DNA of 64,000 nucleotides from Agapetus fuscipes (lineage: Eukaryota; Arthropoda; Insecta; Trichoptera; Glossosomatidae). Where the stretch lies: assembly GCA_951799405.1 (NCBI GenBank), contig OX637354.1, positions 372,001-436,000 of the forward strand, written 5' to 3'. Position numbers and translations under genes: made by a program. Positions 30,901 through 40,262 of this stretch are shown in pieces (position 1 is the stretch's first letter; every line of letters begins with the position of its first letter). The notes beneath the pieces were generated by a model that was not told the DNA's origin, searched no databases, and saw nothing but the letters and a program-made list of their open reading frames with translations.

Positions 30901-33900
30901 AAAAAGGCGACCGATGTTTTATCTCGGTCATATTCGTCCAAATTGAACGGCTGTCGCATTCTACCTATTCTTCTCGCATTGTTCTTGCGTTTTATTTCAA
31001 AATCTCGATTTTCCCAATTTTTGAGTTATTGCTGTTTATTATTAAGCGTGCGATGTGACGTGCATGTAACATGTGCAAGCACGAACTTACATATCGATAC
31101 CTCAAAGGTACTACTGAATAAGTGGCATATTAAGCTAACTTGGATTTCTATTATAAACGAAAGAAATTACTAAAGAAGTGTGAAAATCCTGTAGTTTAGA
31201 CCATTTTTATGAGCACTTCTTTACAATTAGTCCACTTACTATGACACCCAATATTTGTTTTACCCACGATTCTCAAATCAGTGAATCAGCACGTCTTATT
31301 CAGTTTAACCTTTAAGGTGCCGATATGTTTGCTTGTGAGCTTTCATTAGACATAAATCTTAAAAGTATATACCTTCACCTTTGCAACTTATAACCGTTGA
31401 ATTATATTATGTAAATTTCTGGCAGTTACTTCGTGGAAGTTCATTTTAAATAAAATAAATTGTTTTTTGTTTAAATTCACAGTGGGTTTATAATTATATT
31501 TTAATCACAACATGTCGCACGCTTAATAATAAAGAGAAATAACTCGAAATTTGGGAAAATCGAGATTTTGTAATAAAACGCAAGAACAATGCGAGAAAAA
31601 TAGGTAGAATGCGACAGCCGTTCAATTTGGACGAATATGACCGAGATAAAACATCAGCCGCCTTTTTCATCCCATACAAGTTGTACTGGGTGTCTGAACT
31701 TTAAACGTGGTTTCCCAACATTCTTGTTTTTTGAGTTATTGCTCTTTATTATTAAACGTGCGATGTCTTGGGACTGCAATAAGTTCCATCTTCAGGTGAA
31801 AATATAAACTGCAGTCCCGAAACATGTGGAAAAAAACAGTTACAAAAAAATTACAATGTTAGATTGACAGTTGAAAAGACCAGTAAATTTTCCAATTATA
31901 GATGTGATTAAAACATAATAATAAAGTCACTGTGAATTTAAACAAAAAACATTTTATTTTATTTAATCCTTGAATTGTTGAGGGAGTGGGATATAATGTG
32001 GATTGTGGACTCACCATTGAAGAAGAACTTGAGTCTGTTGGCGAAGACGTTGCTGTGCGGGATCCCGATGAGCTCCGCCACGGGGTTGATGAGGCAGCGG
32101 AAGCCTCCGGAGATCAAGAACACGGGGACACCTCGGCTCTGCAGGACCTCCACCAGGTGCCTAAAGAGAAAATACAACAGTCACTTGAGGAAAACGCTTT
32201 TGCATTTCATCTTAACTTCGTTAATTGACTAGTCGGATTTCGCGTCTCAATCACAGCTCAAAATGATAGCGACAAGCAGATACGAATGGCTATCACAGCA
32301 AGGCACTATCTTTACAAGAGGATGGCAACTAGCAGAGACAACTGGCTAACTGGCTAACACAAAAAGGCACTGTCTTTAAAAATTATGCCGAACAGCAGAG
32401 ACACATGGCTAGCACAACAAGGCACTGTCTTTACAAGAGGATGGCGATCAGCAAAGACAAATGGCTAACTTGCCAACACAACAAGGCACTGCCTTTACTT
32501 CAAAAGATTCTGACAGAGAGGGTCGCATTTATGGTCAAGTGGACCAGACGCAAGATTCGAACCAACGTTATTCTATTCCAAATACGCTAGTCGAACACGC
32601 GCCTCTACCCTCTCGGCCATTACACGGACTTAAACCAGTTGTTCCCAACCTGGAGTGATTTAGGCTTTTGGGGTGATGAAACGAAAGGAAACCTATGCCT
32701 ACCCCCATTTTTTTTACAGTTTTTATGTGGAGAGGTGATTCTGCCAACCTCTCCCCTCCCCGCGCCCGTCGACGATTTTTATGGGCTTATCTATTTACAC
32801 ATAACGGGGCGATGATGGAAACCATTCTGATACCCAGCTCATCAGCTAATGCACGAGATTTCTTGATGATTGATAAAGGCAATCTACTTGACAATAACAA
32901 TCCATTATTCATGCACCAGCATCATTCCGTTAAGAAATAGAAAGTGAAGTAAACATGTTTGTGCAGCGAGTAGCAAACTTCATAATAAATAATAATATTA
33001 GGATGATTTATTTGGTGAGCGCTGTTTTTGTGTGTTTCACACCTCAAGAGCCCTCTGCGAGCTTGGTCGTCGCTGTAGAAAGCGCCGATTCTCAAGCAAG
33101 ACCCAGTTGTTGTAAGGTTGGACGGACCTTTCAGTGACCGGTCTTTGGTAAAGGTTTATGAATTTTTCAACTCAGCGAAGAGCACATTCGAAATATAAAT
33201 GGTATATTTTTGTGCTCCGCCGGGATCCGAATCCACAACCTTCCATTTACGAGTCCGAAGTGTTGCCACTACGGACTACGGACCGGTCCAAGATGCCAAC
33301 GACACGCGGTGTACCTGAGCGGTCACCCATCCAAGTACTATCCGCGCCCAATGTTGCTTAACTTCGGTGATCTATGGGAACCGGTGTTTTCAACATGGTA
33401 ACGTCGCTGACGCATGGTAACGTTCATGGCGGCAACAAGACGCGGCGTCATCGTCAGTGCACTGTGCAAGTACTCCAAGTACACAATAGTGCGTTTAATC
33501 AAGAATGCATGAAAAAAAAACGCTCACAAAGGCGCTGGCTTGGTCTTCATACGGTTTTCCGTTACGTGTAAACGTTTCTGCTTGAAGCACGAATCCTCCC
33601 CCCCTGTGCGTGTTTGGCTTATCTACCGTGTGGTTCAATGATGATATTACAATGAAATTGTCTTTTGGACCGACATTTATTGGACCAAAAATAGGTGATA
33701 TATTGAGTGGATTAATTTTAATTAATTTTTTTATGTTAATTTATTTTCCTTTAAAAGAAGTAAAGGGAGTAGGTATTGATCACACTTAATCAATCACCTA
33801 CCCCAGTGCTTGTTTGGCTAATCTACCATTTGATTCAAAGACTTATAGGTTGGTATGCGGCTGACCAGTGACCACCCATGCTGTAGAAAATGGTTCACTT

Positions 33901-36900
33901 TGCCAATGTCACCCCTGTTTCAAGGAAGGTCGGCAGGAGTTGCAGGGTGTATGTCCATTTGAGACTTGGTTTATATATTGGAGGTTCACATGCGGCATGC
34001 GCAAGCGCCGCATGTGTACGTGTCTGCTTGTGAGAATGCATGTAGTGTGAATCCCAAATGTTACATATCTTTGCAACTTAGATTAGATTAGATGACCTTT
34101 CAATGAAATTGTCTCAACATCACATTCTACACAATCTGAGCTAAGAAAAAAAAAGCGTAAAACACGATAATGTCAGAGTTGTTTTAAATATTTTTAAATC
34201 AAATTCCTATTTTCATAAGACACATTGGTCCAGTGCACATGCAAACATTGCTCATGTGAAATTACCTCTGATGGGCATAAGACAAACAAGCACTAAGGGG
34301 GCGAAATGCCAATGCTACCGGCGGAGCATGCGCGTCACCAACACAGATAACACAAATAACAATGCTAATGACGCACTCAATACAAAACAATAATCAATAA
34401 TTTTTAAAAACATATACACATGTCAATGCATGGAAAAAACTTCGGTATCGACAGAACAATCAATAAGTCGTAGATTCAGTATTACACAGAGCCCTACGGT
34501 TCACTTTGTCAATGTCACCCCATTGTAATTGTTTGTTTAATATAGTTACATTTAATTAATCATTTGTGTTTCTTGACTAAAAGGTTTATATGAGGCTGAT
34601 CCCCATACTGTAAAAATTGGTTCACTTTGGCAATGTCACCCCTGTTTCAGGAAAGGTCGGCAAGAGTTGCAAGTCTTATGTTCATTTGAGATTGGGTTTG
34701 CATGTTGATAATCCACATGCGGCATGTGTAAGCGCGAACTTATCGTAATGCATGCTATGAGATTACAGATAGATTACAAATAGTGGCAAAAGTTGAAGCG
34801 TTTATGTTTTTATTTTGTAAGTTCACATGCGGCATGTGTAAGCGCGAACTTATTTATCTTTCATGACGACTATCTGTATCTACTCCATAGTATCGTTTTT
34901 ATACAAAACTTCGTATCACTGTTTAAAAAAATGCATCTAATTCTAAGTATCCACACTCAAAATACTAGGACAGAGATACGAGTATGTAAGTACTAAAAAT
35001 CATTGACTCCATTTTGTACCTTCTTATCAATTAATAAACTCTTTAAAGCAAACCTCTCTTTCTAATATTAGTACATAAGAAAGAGACGTCAGTATAGTGT
35101 CAACAAAGCCTGTGAAGGAAAACAAGAAAATGGTGCAACTACCATTATCAAGTATATTCAGAAAATAACTTTTGATAATATAAAAGGTTTTTAAACTGTA
35201 CGAACTGAATAATTTGTTTTTTTAAAGGTTTGTATTTGAAATCGTTAACCCTCCCAGTGTCAACGATCAGCTGACAAAGGTCAACGACAATTCTTTTTGT
35301 TTTTTTCAGTTGGTATAATTTTTGATCCGTTCTTTTAGGCAAAAATATTTATACTTCAAATGTTTGAAGAATCCGCACGATTGTGTGGGTTTTATTTATT
35401 GTATCAAATCTGCGTAGCAAAATTCATGCATTTTATGCAGTGCTTGCATTCCATGCCAAGAGCTCGGGTTCGAATCCCACCGAGGGTGTCTGAAATGATT
35501 TCCCGTTTCAGTGTTTATTTCAAAACCCAAAATAAAATACCGGGGCGCCTTCATAAGAAATGAGTACCAGCCCTCTCGGGAGCTGGACAATCCCCACTTC
35601 AACTGAAGTGGTTGGCGTGAGGCCGGCCCCCTTACCTGTAAAATAAATCAGTTCCACACGCCACATGCGTAACCCTTAAGGTATAACGCAGCAAGCAGTT
35701 ATACTATATGTGTTGCATAGTTGCTCAGGATTTTGTCACATTGGATCAGTCATGGATTTTCTCCGTGTGTGAATAGTACAGAGGAAAATATATTTGTACT
35801 TAGAAAATACATTTAAAGTGTGTTTAATCAGTTAAAGTAGGTATAGATGAATTGCTTTACAAAACCTTGAAATACCTACTGTGTTTAAATAGATATCCAA
35901 ATACCTAATCAAGGTCTAATTCTCTTAACAATCTAGGAAGTAATAACTTAGTATATATCGCCACTTTAAAGGTTAAACTGAAAAGTGCTGATTCACTGAT
36001 TTGAAAGATCGTGGATTAAACATTTATTGGGGGTAACTTCTCATAGTAAAAGTGAACTAATTATGAACTACTATTAATTTTGGGTATGAGACGCTAATTC
36101 TCTTCTGTCTTTGTTTGCTTCAGTAATTGTTATTTTATTAATATTTTTTTAATTATATTGTATGGCTAGTTTTAAGTATTGTGTAAGAGTATAAGTACTA
36201 AGTCCCAAATGAGTTTATGTAACTCCTGGGAAATGTAAACTTGTTTATATTATTTCAATAAAAAAAAATAAAAAAATAATAATAATAATCACGACAAATT
36301 CTTTACTACAGAATTTTCAAATTCTTGTAGTGTTTTCTCTCTTTAACAAAATAGGAAAAACTGTGCATTTATCTGAGAAACCCATGCTAGCTTAATATGT
36401 ATTATTTAGTTTTACCTTTAAAGTATCGATATGATGTTTTGTAGAACATTGAAAAATACGACTATTTAAGGTGACATTGATCTTTTAAGTAGTTGACATT
36501 GTTATAATAAGGGTTTTTGAATCCGTAAAAAGTAGAAGCGAAGTGTTTTTTTTTTTTTGGATCATAGATAATGGGCAGACCTTGCGAAGGTACATTTTTG
36601 TGATAACGATGCTCTTGGTTTGATCACGCAAGGTCCAAATGACGAAACACTAATCAAAATATTAATTTTAAAAATATTGTGTAATTAAAACATCAGGAGA
36701 CGCTTTACGTAACAATTTTGTGATAAAATTAAAATGAAAAATACTGTCGATATTTTTCAATTCCTTTCATACTGAAATCTTACAATAAATACCTAAAGGT
36801 TGAATTCCTTGACTTATTGTGGTTGGTATGCGGCTGACCACCCATACTGTAAAAAAAATCAGGAAAGTTCCGCAAAAGTTTCAGGGTTTATGTTTATTCG

Positions 36901-39900
36901 AGGTTTGGATTTTAATTTATACGTACACATGCAGCATTTGTAAGCGCGAATTTACACTTACGTCTCTGTTTGTGGGCATGCATTAAATATGATTTTTAAA
37001 TGTCAATATACATATCTTTGCAACTTAGACATTATAGACATATACAGATTGTTTGGAATCAACTATTTTTCGATTGAAATTTATGTAATGAAGTGCGTAC
37101 ACGAATTGGCATAAAAAAAATTATGAAGTCACCCAGCCGGATTGCTAATGAAAAGGCAAACAAATATTTTTGTTATCTGTTTGCTATAAACGCAGTGCCA
37201 TAAGTGTTAAATCACCGAGAAAAAAAAACAAATTCAAAAATGTTTTGAGTCTATTTGTGTTCTATTCTTTTTTTGAATTTGACAGTTGTGAGTGTTGCCA
37301 GTGAGATAGAGATTATCCTTACTTGATGCCGGGCGTCAATGTGGCGGGATGCTGCTTGATGAACTCCTTGATCTGCTGCTGGCTGGGGTTGATGATGTCC
37401 AGCCTGAGTTTGAGGGCTTCCTGGAAGGTCATGGCGCCCTTCATGGCTTCTTTTGTCCTAAAAAAACATCACTCTTGTTTAAAACCTTCACCAAAATCAA
37501 ATGTTACAAATGAAACATTATTTTTTTGGTGCAAAACAGGTTACCCTAATTACAGTGCACCCTCAAAGCCATGAAAAAGGTGTCTAGATTATATAATTAT
37601 TCAGTTTTCATAAGACACATTGGTCCAGTACATTGGGCTTGTGAAATTGCCTTTGTTGGAAATAAGACAAATAAGCATTAAGGGGACGATTTAGCATTTA
37701 TAAAATACACTCGCCAGACGGATCGTAAATTTTAAAACTATTCCTTGTAAAAGATACAAGAAAAAAATCTCCACGTAATTTAAAATTGAATATTTTTTTG
37801 GCCTCATCGAAAATAGAACCTCCTATCTTCTGATCAGCTTGTGACTAGTACCCTTAGTATGAGTTGCAAAACTTGAGAAAAGTAAAGTTTACGGAAAATA
37901 GTAGAGAGTGATTTCTCCCAAGATCTGCCGTTTTTGTTTCTTACACTTTGTGGTCTTAGCAAAAGAGTTACAGTGATGAAGAAAATCAAGTTCAAACAAA
38001 CAAAAAACAGCAGATTTTGGGGGAAATCACTCTTTAATAAACGCCGTAAACTTTACATTACTCAAGTTTTGCAACTCGTACTAAGGGTACTGTAGACTTC
38101 GACCAGTAGGTAGGTACATTAAATAAAACTTTCTCCGTTAAAAATATGCAATTTGAATATTTTTTATCCATGTGTTTTTTTTTTCAATTTATCTTTTATA
38201 ACCAGAGGGTACAATTTTGTAGAGTTTAATAACAGCACGGATTAACCTGTTTTTTGTTGTTGTTGGTTATCATTTAAATTTTAATGTGTAGTAGGTACAC
38301 CATCGACTTGTGATATCAGTGGACAAGAAACATTTTTAACGAAATTTTAACGACACTATATCCCAACTTAACCGCAAATCATCTTTAGTTAAAAAGAGAA
38401 CAAAGATCTTCACACTGACATTTCGTTGTAAACAAAAAAAAACTCGGATGAAACTAGGAAATATTGCCAGAAAGTTGGCAGCTTTGAAACTCACGCCTGC
38501 GGAAACGTTGTGCGAAAATCGTAAGATCGGTAAATTTGTAAATTTTTCAAAAGTAAGACATTGTTTTAAAACATTAAGTATGTCATGTTTTATTATTGGG
38601 TGCCGAAACATAAAATGAAGAAAGTAAGAAAAAATAGGATTTCACAGGTAGGAGCATGTTTTGTATAACTACACCAGTGTTGTGTGTTTGACAGGACAGA
38701 GGACAACTCGTTCCCTTAGTGCTTGTTTGTCTTATCTCCCTCAGAGGTAATTTCACATGAGCAATGTTTGCATGTGTACTGGATCAATTCGTCTAATTAA
38801 AACTGGAAATTGATTTTAAAAACATTTCAAACAACTCTTACACTATCGTGTTTTACGTTGGTTTCTTAGCTCAGATTTTGAAAATGTGATTCTTTTAAGA
38901 CAATTTCCTTGGGTTCCTCCAAAGGTCATCTTTGAATCAAATGGGGGATAAACCAAACAATATCATCAGATATCAATGCCGTAAGTTAGTTTCTGCTCCT
39001 ATACATTATTATAGGTACACCATGCTTGCTTGTGAAGTAAACGAAACACAATTATTGTGTCGACCTCATTACGTACAGTCTCGCCAATACCAAGGACCTC
39101 CAGTTTGTGCTCATAGTAGGCACTGAGGTAGCCACAGATGATTCATTCCAAAGTGAGACACACGCAAAACATATTCAGTTGCAGAAGTTACCTTTGAGTA
39201 AGTGATAAAGCATTGAAAACGATGAAAAACGCAACTAAGCTACACGTACAGTTCAACGTTGTAGCCGAAGAGGACGCATGTGGATAATAAATCATCGATC
39301 AATATAGTAAACACTGCCTGTTTTTTCCCATAGCAACAAACGCACCATGAAACGGAATAATAGGTAAACAACGAAAAATTGAGAAATAAGATATTAATGT
39401 CATACGTTAAAAAGAGACAAAGATGGTTGCCTGGAAACTGATTATAACAAGACCTCGTTTGCATGAAGCGTTGCGTCCTAGAGCGCACTTTTTTTTTGGT
39501 ATGCAAATCGCCTCAGATTATAATCAGAAATATATATATTTTTTTAATACTTTCATCTGATAGTAAGTAATTAAGTACCTACTTATTAAAGGTACCCGAG
39601 CAATTGTTACAACAAAAAGGTTTTTTTAGACGGACTAAAAGTGGTCAGATGTAGCCACAGAAATAATCGGACAGTCCCGTACACAGGGAGGCACATGGAC
39701 ACCCTAAATTAAATAAAAGTTGAAGTTGGAAGTTATACGGTAGGAATGGAGCCAAAAAAAAACATAGACAAAAAAATTGTAACGCCACGTGAATGAGTTG
39801 CTAGGGAGAAATCTAACTGACATTTTAGTCGTTCGTTGAGCCCACTTTTTGACAAACTATGAAATGATACATTTGTATGAAGACCTGTCAATCCAAGATG

Positions 39901-40262
39901 GCCGCTAGTGAACAGCTGATTAGTATTCATACAAATATTACTAAAATTCGGTAGGTAATAATGACCGTGGTGATGAGACTTCCAGCCCAGGCATCATTAG
40001 TTTGTCAAAGCGTGGGCTCAACGGACGACCAAAATATATAAGAATAGCACTGTATGCGTTTACCCGCCGAGAAAACAAAAATCTAAATGGTACTACAATG
40101 GTAGAAACAATGGTTTACTTACAGTTTTGTGACTTCATCTCCCTTTCCACAGAACCTCGCCAGCTCGTCTATTCCTTCTTCCCTGATGACTGTGGAGTCC
40201 ACGTCGAAGCACACAGCATCCGCGGTCCTCCATATCTCCCGGATGTTGGATTCTGAGGACAT
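24846..40262 (-). CDS. PSPH: Phosphoserine phosphatase, five coding exons
   Basis: Hydrolyses L-3-phosphoserine to L-serine, the last step of the phosphorylated serine pathway; a cytosolic, Mg-dependent HAD-superfamily enzyme. Exons, minus strand: 40262-40123, 37457-37323, 32160-32015, 26031-25870, 24949-24846; total 687 nt, 228 residues plus stop. All introns are GT..AG and all phases join in frame. Motifs: D20-V-D22-S-T (nucleophile and acid/base), S109-G-G, K158 in GGKG and GDGATD with D179 and D183. Human PSPH has 225 residues and the same residues at the same numbers. The start at 40262 gives the human-length N-terminus. The exons are GC-rich in AT-rich surroundings, and the introns are full of SINEs and MITEs. 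Identification is very secure. Confidence 0.97.
25059..25452. repeat. Z foldback element, intact
   Basis: Two arms of about 185 bp in inverted orientation. The left starts CTGGAGAGTTGCTTTCTGGG; the right ends CCCAGAAAGCAACTCTCCAG. Arms carry GAAGCTGGAGCTTCCG and GATGAAACTATGAAA-type blocks. It lies in PSPH intron 4. A second copy, split by SINEs, is at 61457-62250. Confidence 0.8.
25590..25768 (+). mobile_element. SINE C copy
   Basis: Variable-arm and box B side (ACTAGCGTATTTGGAACAGA, GGTTTGAATCACG), body CACACAAGCTTCTGC and GAAGACAACTGGCCAGAC, then CTCTTCACAAAT and a poly-A run. Lies in PSPH intron 4. Confidence 0.7.
25870..26031 (-). CDS. PSPH: PSPH coding exon 4 (residues 141-195)
   Basis: Encodes [19 protein letters not shown] and [20 protein letters not shown]: the motif III Lys and the motif IV acidic residues. 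Acceptor ACCTTCCAG, donor GTAAAC. Confidence 0.95.
26190..26522 (-). mobile_element. SINE A copy, full length
   Basis: Plus strand: ACGCAATGCAACCAACGCAA tail region, CTACATATATAGTGTA, the GGGGGCCGGCC body, then the head ending CTGAGCTATCCACCGGTG. Lies in PSPH intron 3. Confidence 0.85.
26608..26800. mobile_element. MITE R copy
   Basis: A foldback with ends GGTGGAAGTCTTGACGG and GTCTAGACTTCCACACC and arms containing TATTTTGTCC/GGACGGAATAAAACATGGCG-type blocks. The centre is around ATTTAAATGGATCAGC. A related copy is at 63240-63446. Confidence 0.7.
26801..29125. other. PSPH intron 3 sequence, nothing recognised
   Basis: About 2.3 kb of AT-rich sequence without a clear repeat copy, coding exon or RNA gene. 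It is the longest stretch in the window with no recognised mobile element. Confidence 0.4.
29126..29180 (-). repeat. SINE A 3' end fragment
   Basis: GCAACGCAACTAAGCTACAC then TTTTTGCCGCGC matches only the last 50 bp of SINE A. It directly precedes the Harbinger MITE. Confidence 0.6.
29199..29447. mobile_element. PIF/Harbinger MITE H1
   Basis: 249 bp, terminal inverted repeats of about 55 bp (CGGGGCTATTCTTAGACATT and its complement ending AAGAATAGCACCG) and a perfect TAA target duplication. A TWA duplication and GGGGC ends are typical of PIF/Harbinger. Confidence 0.85.
29450..29610 (+). repeat. MITE V fragment
   Basis: GTGTGAAAATCCAGTAGTTT through TTTATTCAGTTTTACCTT matches the right part of MITE V at 31091-31326. 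Confidence 0.6.
29762..30260 (+). mobile_element. Dimeric SINE (B unit + A unit), full length
   Basis: First head GACCGTAGTTCAGTGGTTAC with box B GGGTTCGAATCCCGG, B body, junction GACGACGCCCAAGCTCGTAA, second head TCGATAGCTCAATTGGTAG with GGTTCGATCTC, and the A body to ACAATATATGTGTAGC. Both heads keep box A and box B. Lies in PSPH intron 3. Confidence 0.9.
30261..30805. other. Unclassified, with degenerate P and SINE B bits
   Basis: 30610-30660 holds a SINE B head remnant (GGGTTCGAATCTCCAGCAG) and 30690-30795 a degraded P copy (AAGTTGGTATAAGAAAGGC, GGTTCACTTTTGACTGTCAC). The rest is unrecognised. Confidence 0.45.
30806..31052 (+). mobile_element. MITE S, copy 1
   Basis: 247 bp with ends GGCACGCTTAATCATAAAGA and TTATTATTAAGCGTGCG, flanked by ATGT on both sides. 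The second copy at 31516 has exactly the same length in the opposite orientation. Confidence 0.8.
31091..31326. mobile_element. MITE V, complete
   Basis: Ends ATATCGATACCTCAAAGGTA and AACCTTTAAGGTGCCGATAT form terminal inverted repeats that extend through CTGAATAAG/CTTATTCAG. About 236 bp. Confidence 0.75.
31516..31762 (-). mobile_element. MITE S, copy 2 (inverted)
   Basis: 247 bp, reverse orientation, ends CGCACGCTTAATAATAAAGA and TTATTATTAAACGTGCG with ATGT flanks. Confidence 0.8.
31770..31910. repeat. GGGACTGCA hairpin and T repeat
   Basis: 31770-31823 has GGGACTGCAATAAG and CTGCAGTCCCGAAACATGT, an inverted pair around a CTTCAGGTG motif. 31824-31905 is the T repeat that is also inserted in the SINE at 19852. 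Confidence 0.45.
32015..32160 (-). CDS. PSPH: PSPH coding exon 3 (residues 92-141)
   Basis: Encodes [20 protein letters not shown] and [11 protein letters not shown], including motif II Ser109. Acceptor TCTCTTTAG, donor GTGAGT. Confidence 0.95.
32280..32500. repeat. Minisatellite, 60-70 bp unit, about 3-4 copies
   Basis: Units contain AGCAGAGACA, TGGCTA, ACACAACAAGGCACTGTCTT and TACAAGAGGATGGC. Lies in PSPH intron 2. Confidence 0.7.
32505..32640 (-). mobile_element. SINE C copy with intact tRNA-like head
   Basis: The minus strand reads AATGGCCGAGAGGGTAGAGG (box A, tRNA-Ser/Leu-like D arm), CTAGCGTATTTGGAATAGAA (long variable-arm region) and TTGGTTCGAATCTTGCG (box B). This copy shows where the family came from. 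Confidence 0.7.
32641..33000. other. No recognised feature
   Basis: PSPH intron 2 sequence with no repeat family or exon that I recognise. Confidence 0.3.
33001..33407 (-). mobile_element. Composite SINE: 5S rRNA head + SINE B
   Basis: On the minus strand a 5S rRNA-like segment (33407-33294) is followed after ATCTTG by a SINE B head (GACCGGTCCGTAGTCCGTAG), the B body and the LINE-like tail (AGGGCTCTTGAGGTGTGA, CACACAAAAACAGCGCTCAC) ending in an ATT-rich repeat. The other copy at 44921 has the identical 5S-to-B junction, so this is a mobile composite family. Confidence 0.85.
33294..33407 (-). pseudogene. 5S rRNA-derived head of composite SINE
   Basis: About 114 nt, near full length. It shows ATGTTGAAAACACCGGTTC, the internal promoter box A region (AAGTTAAGCAAC), box C (TGGATGGGTGACCGC) and the 3' end GTCGTTGGC. 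Several differences from arthropod 5S rRNA and the missing first bases say it is not a functional rRNA gene, but the Pol III internal control elements look intact. Confidence 0.8.
33797..34305 (-). mobile_element. MITE M copy split by P
   Basis: Ends CCAGTGCTTGTTTGGCTAAT and AGACAAACAAGCACTAAGG. It is interrupted at 33840-34096 by a P element with no loss of M sequence (ATTCAAAG joins to ATGACCTTT). A short M end fragment also lies at 33605-33660. Confidence 0.8.
33840..34096 (+). repeat. P repeat, full length, inserted in MITE M
   Basis: From ACTTATAGGTTGGTATGCGG to CTTTGCAACTTAGATTAGAT. Because the target M sequence is known, this copy gives the P ends. In the reverse orientation the insert can be read as starting TCTAATCTAATC and ending CCTATAAG between an A and a T. 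Confidence 0.8.
34480..34865 (+). repeat. P repeats, one long and two partial
   Basis: 34560-34750 has the start through GCGGCATGTGTAAGCGCGAA. 34785-34860 repeats the last part (ACATGCGGCATGTGTAAGCG). 34490-34530 is a small interior piece. Confidence 0.65.
34866..35431. other. No recognised feature
   Basis: PSPH intron 2 sequence; AT-rich, no repeat or exon recognised. Confidence 0.3.
35432..35720 (+). mobile_element. SINE A copy, box A lost
   Basis: Starts at CAGTGCTTGCATTCCATGCC, box B GGGTTCGAATCCCACC, body, and the 3' end ATACTATATGTGTTGCATAG. Confidence 0.8.
35954..36432. mobile_element. MITE V, longer copy
   Basis: Ends ATATCGCCACTTTAAAGGTT and TTTTACCTTTAAAGTATCGA form inverted termini. 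The centre is longer than in the copy at 31091, with a TTTAATTATATTGTATGGC stretch that may be an older insertion. Confidence 0.6.
36805..37040 (+). repeat. P repeat
   Basis: CCTTGACTTATTGTGGTTGG to ATATCTTTGCAACTTAGA. The middle has lost part of the GTTTCAGGG hairpin. Confidence 0.65.
37085..37230. repeat. Low-copy repeat, related to 9780-9925
   Basis: GTCACCCAGCCGGATTGCTA through ATCACCGAGAAAAA parallels 9820-9925. Lies in PSPH intron 1 just downstream of exon 2. Confidence 0.4.
37323..37457 (-). CDS. PSPH: PSPH coding exon 2 (residues 47-92)
   Basis: Encodes [20 protein letters not shown] through [10 protein letters not shown], the helical cap region. Acceptor TTTTTTTAG, donor GTAAGG. 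Confidence 0.95.
37600..37690 (-). mobile_element. MITE M fragment
   Basis: TTTTCATAAGACACATTGGT through ATAAGACAAATAAGCATTAA. Confidence 0.65.
37848..38092 (+). mobile_element. MITE Q copy
   Basis: Ends GTACCCTTAGTATGAGTTGC and GCAACTCGTACTAAGGGTAC. Close in length and layout to the copy at 6293. Confidence 0.85.
38375..38525 (+). repeat. W repeat copy
   Basis: AAAAAGAGAACAAAGATCTT through CTGCGGAAACGTTGTGCG. See 868-1012 and 53975-54145. Confidence 0.55.
38702..38962 (+). mobile_element. MITE M copy
   Basis: Left end CCCTTAGTGCTTGTTTGTCT, right end GGGGGATAAACCAAACAAT. Interior as in other M copies. Confidence 0.75.
38963..39814. other. No recognised feature
   Basis: PSPH intron 1 sequence. 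39228-39262 has a tiny SINE A 3' end match (ACGCAACTAAGCTACAC). Otherwise unrecognised. Confidence 0.35.
39815..40052. mobile_element. PIF/Harbinger MITE H1, left end lost
   Basis: GACATTTTAGTCGTTCGTTG through AAGAATAGCACTGTA. The arms TTTGACAAACTA/TTAGTTTGTCAAAG are present. Less than 100 bp from PSPH exon 1. Confidence 0.75.
40123..40262 (-). CDS. PSPH: PSPH coding exon 1 (residues 1-46)
   Basis: Encodes the N-terminus and HAD motif I ([12 protein letters not shown]). The donor is CT then GTAAGT. The frame is open upstream to an ATG at 40436, and an acceptor-like CTGCAG ends at 40327. So 40263-40326 may be 5' UTR or a coded extension. Confidence 0.95.

Noticed and set aside
31986..32228. 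Plus-strand acidic frames across 31975-32232
   Set aside because: They are antisense shadows of PSPH exon 3.
33294..33407. A functional 5S rRNA gene
   Set aside because: It carries several substitutions at usually fixed positions, has no terminator T run after the 3' end and continues directly into SINE B.
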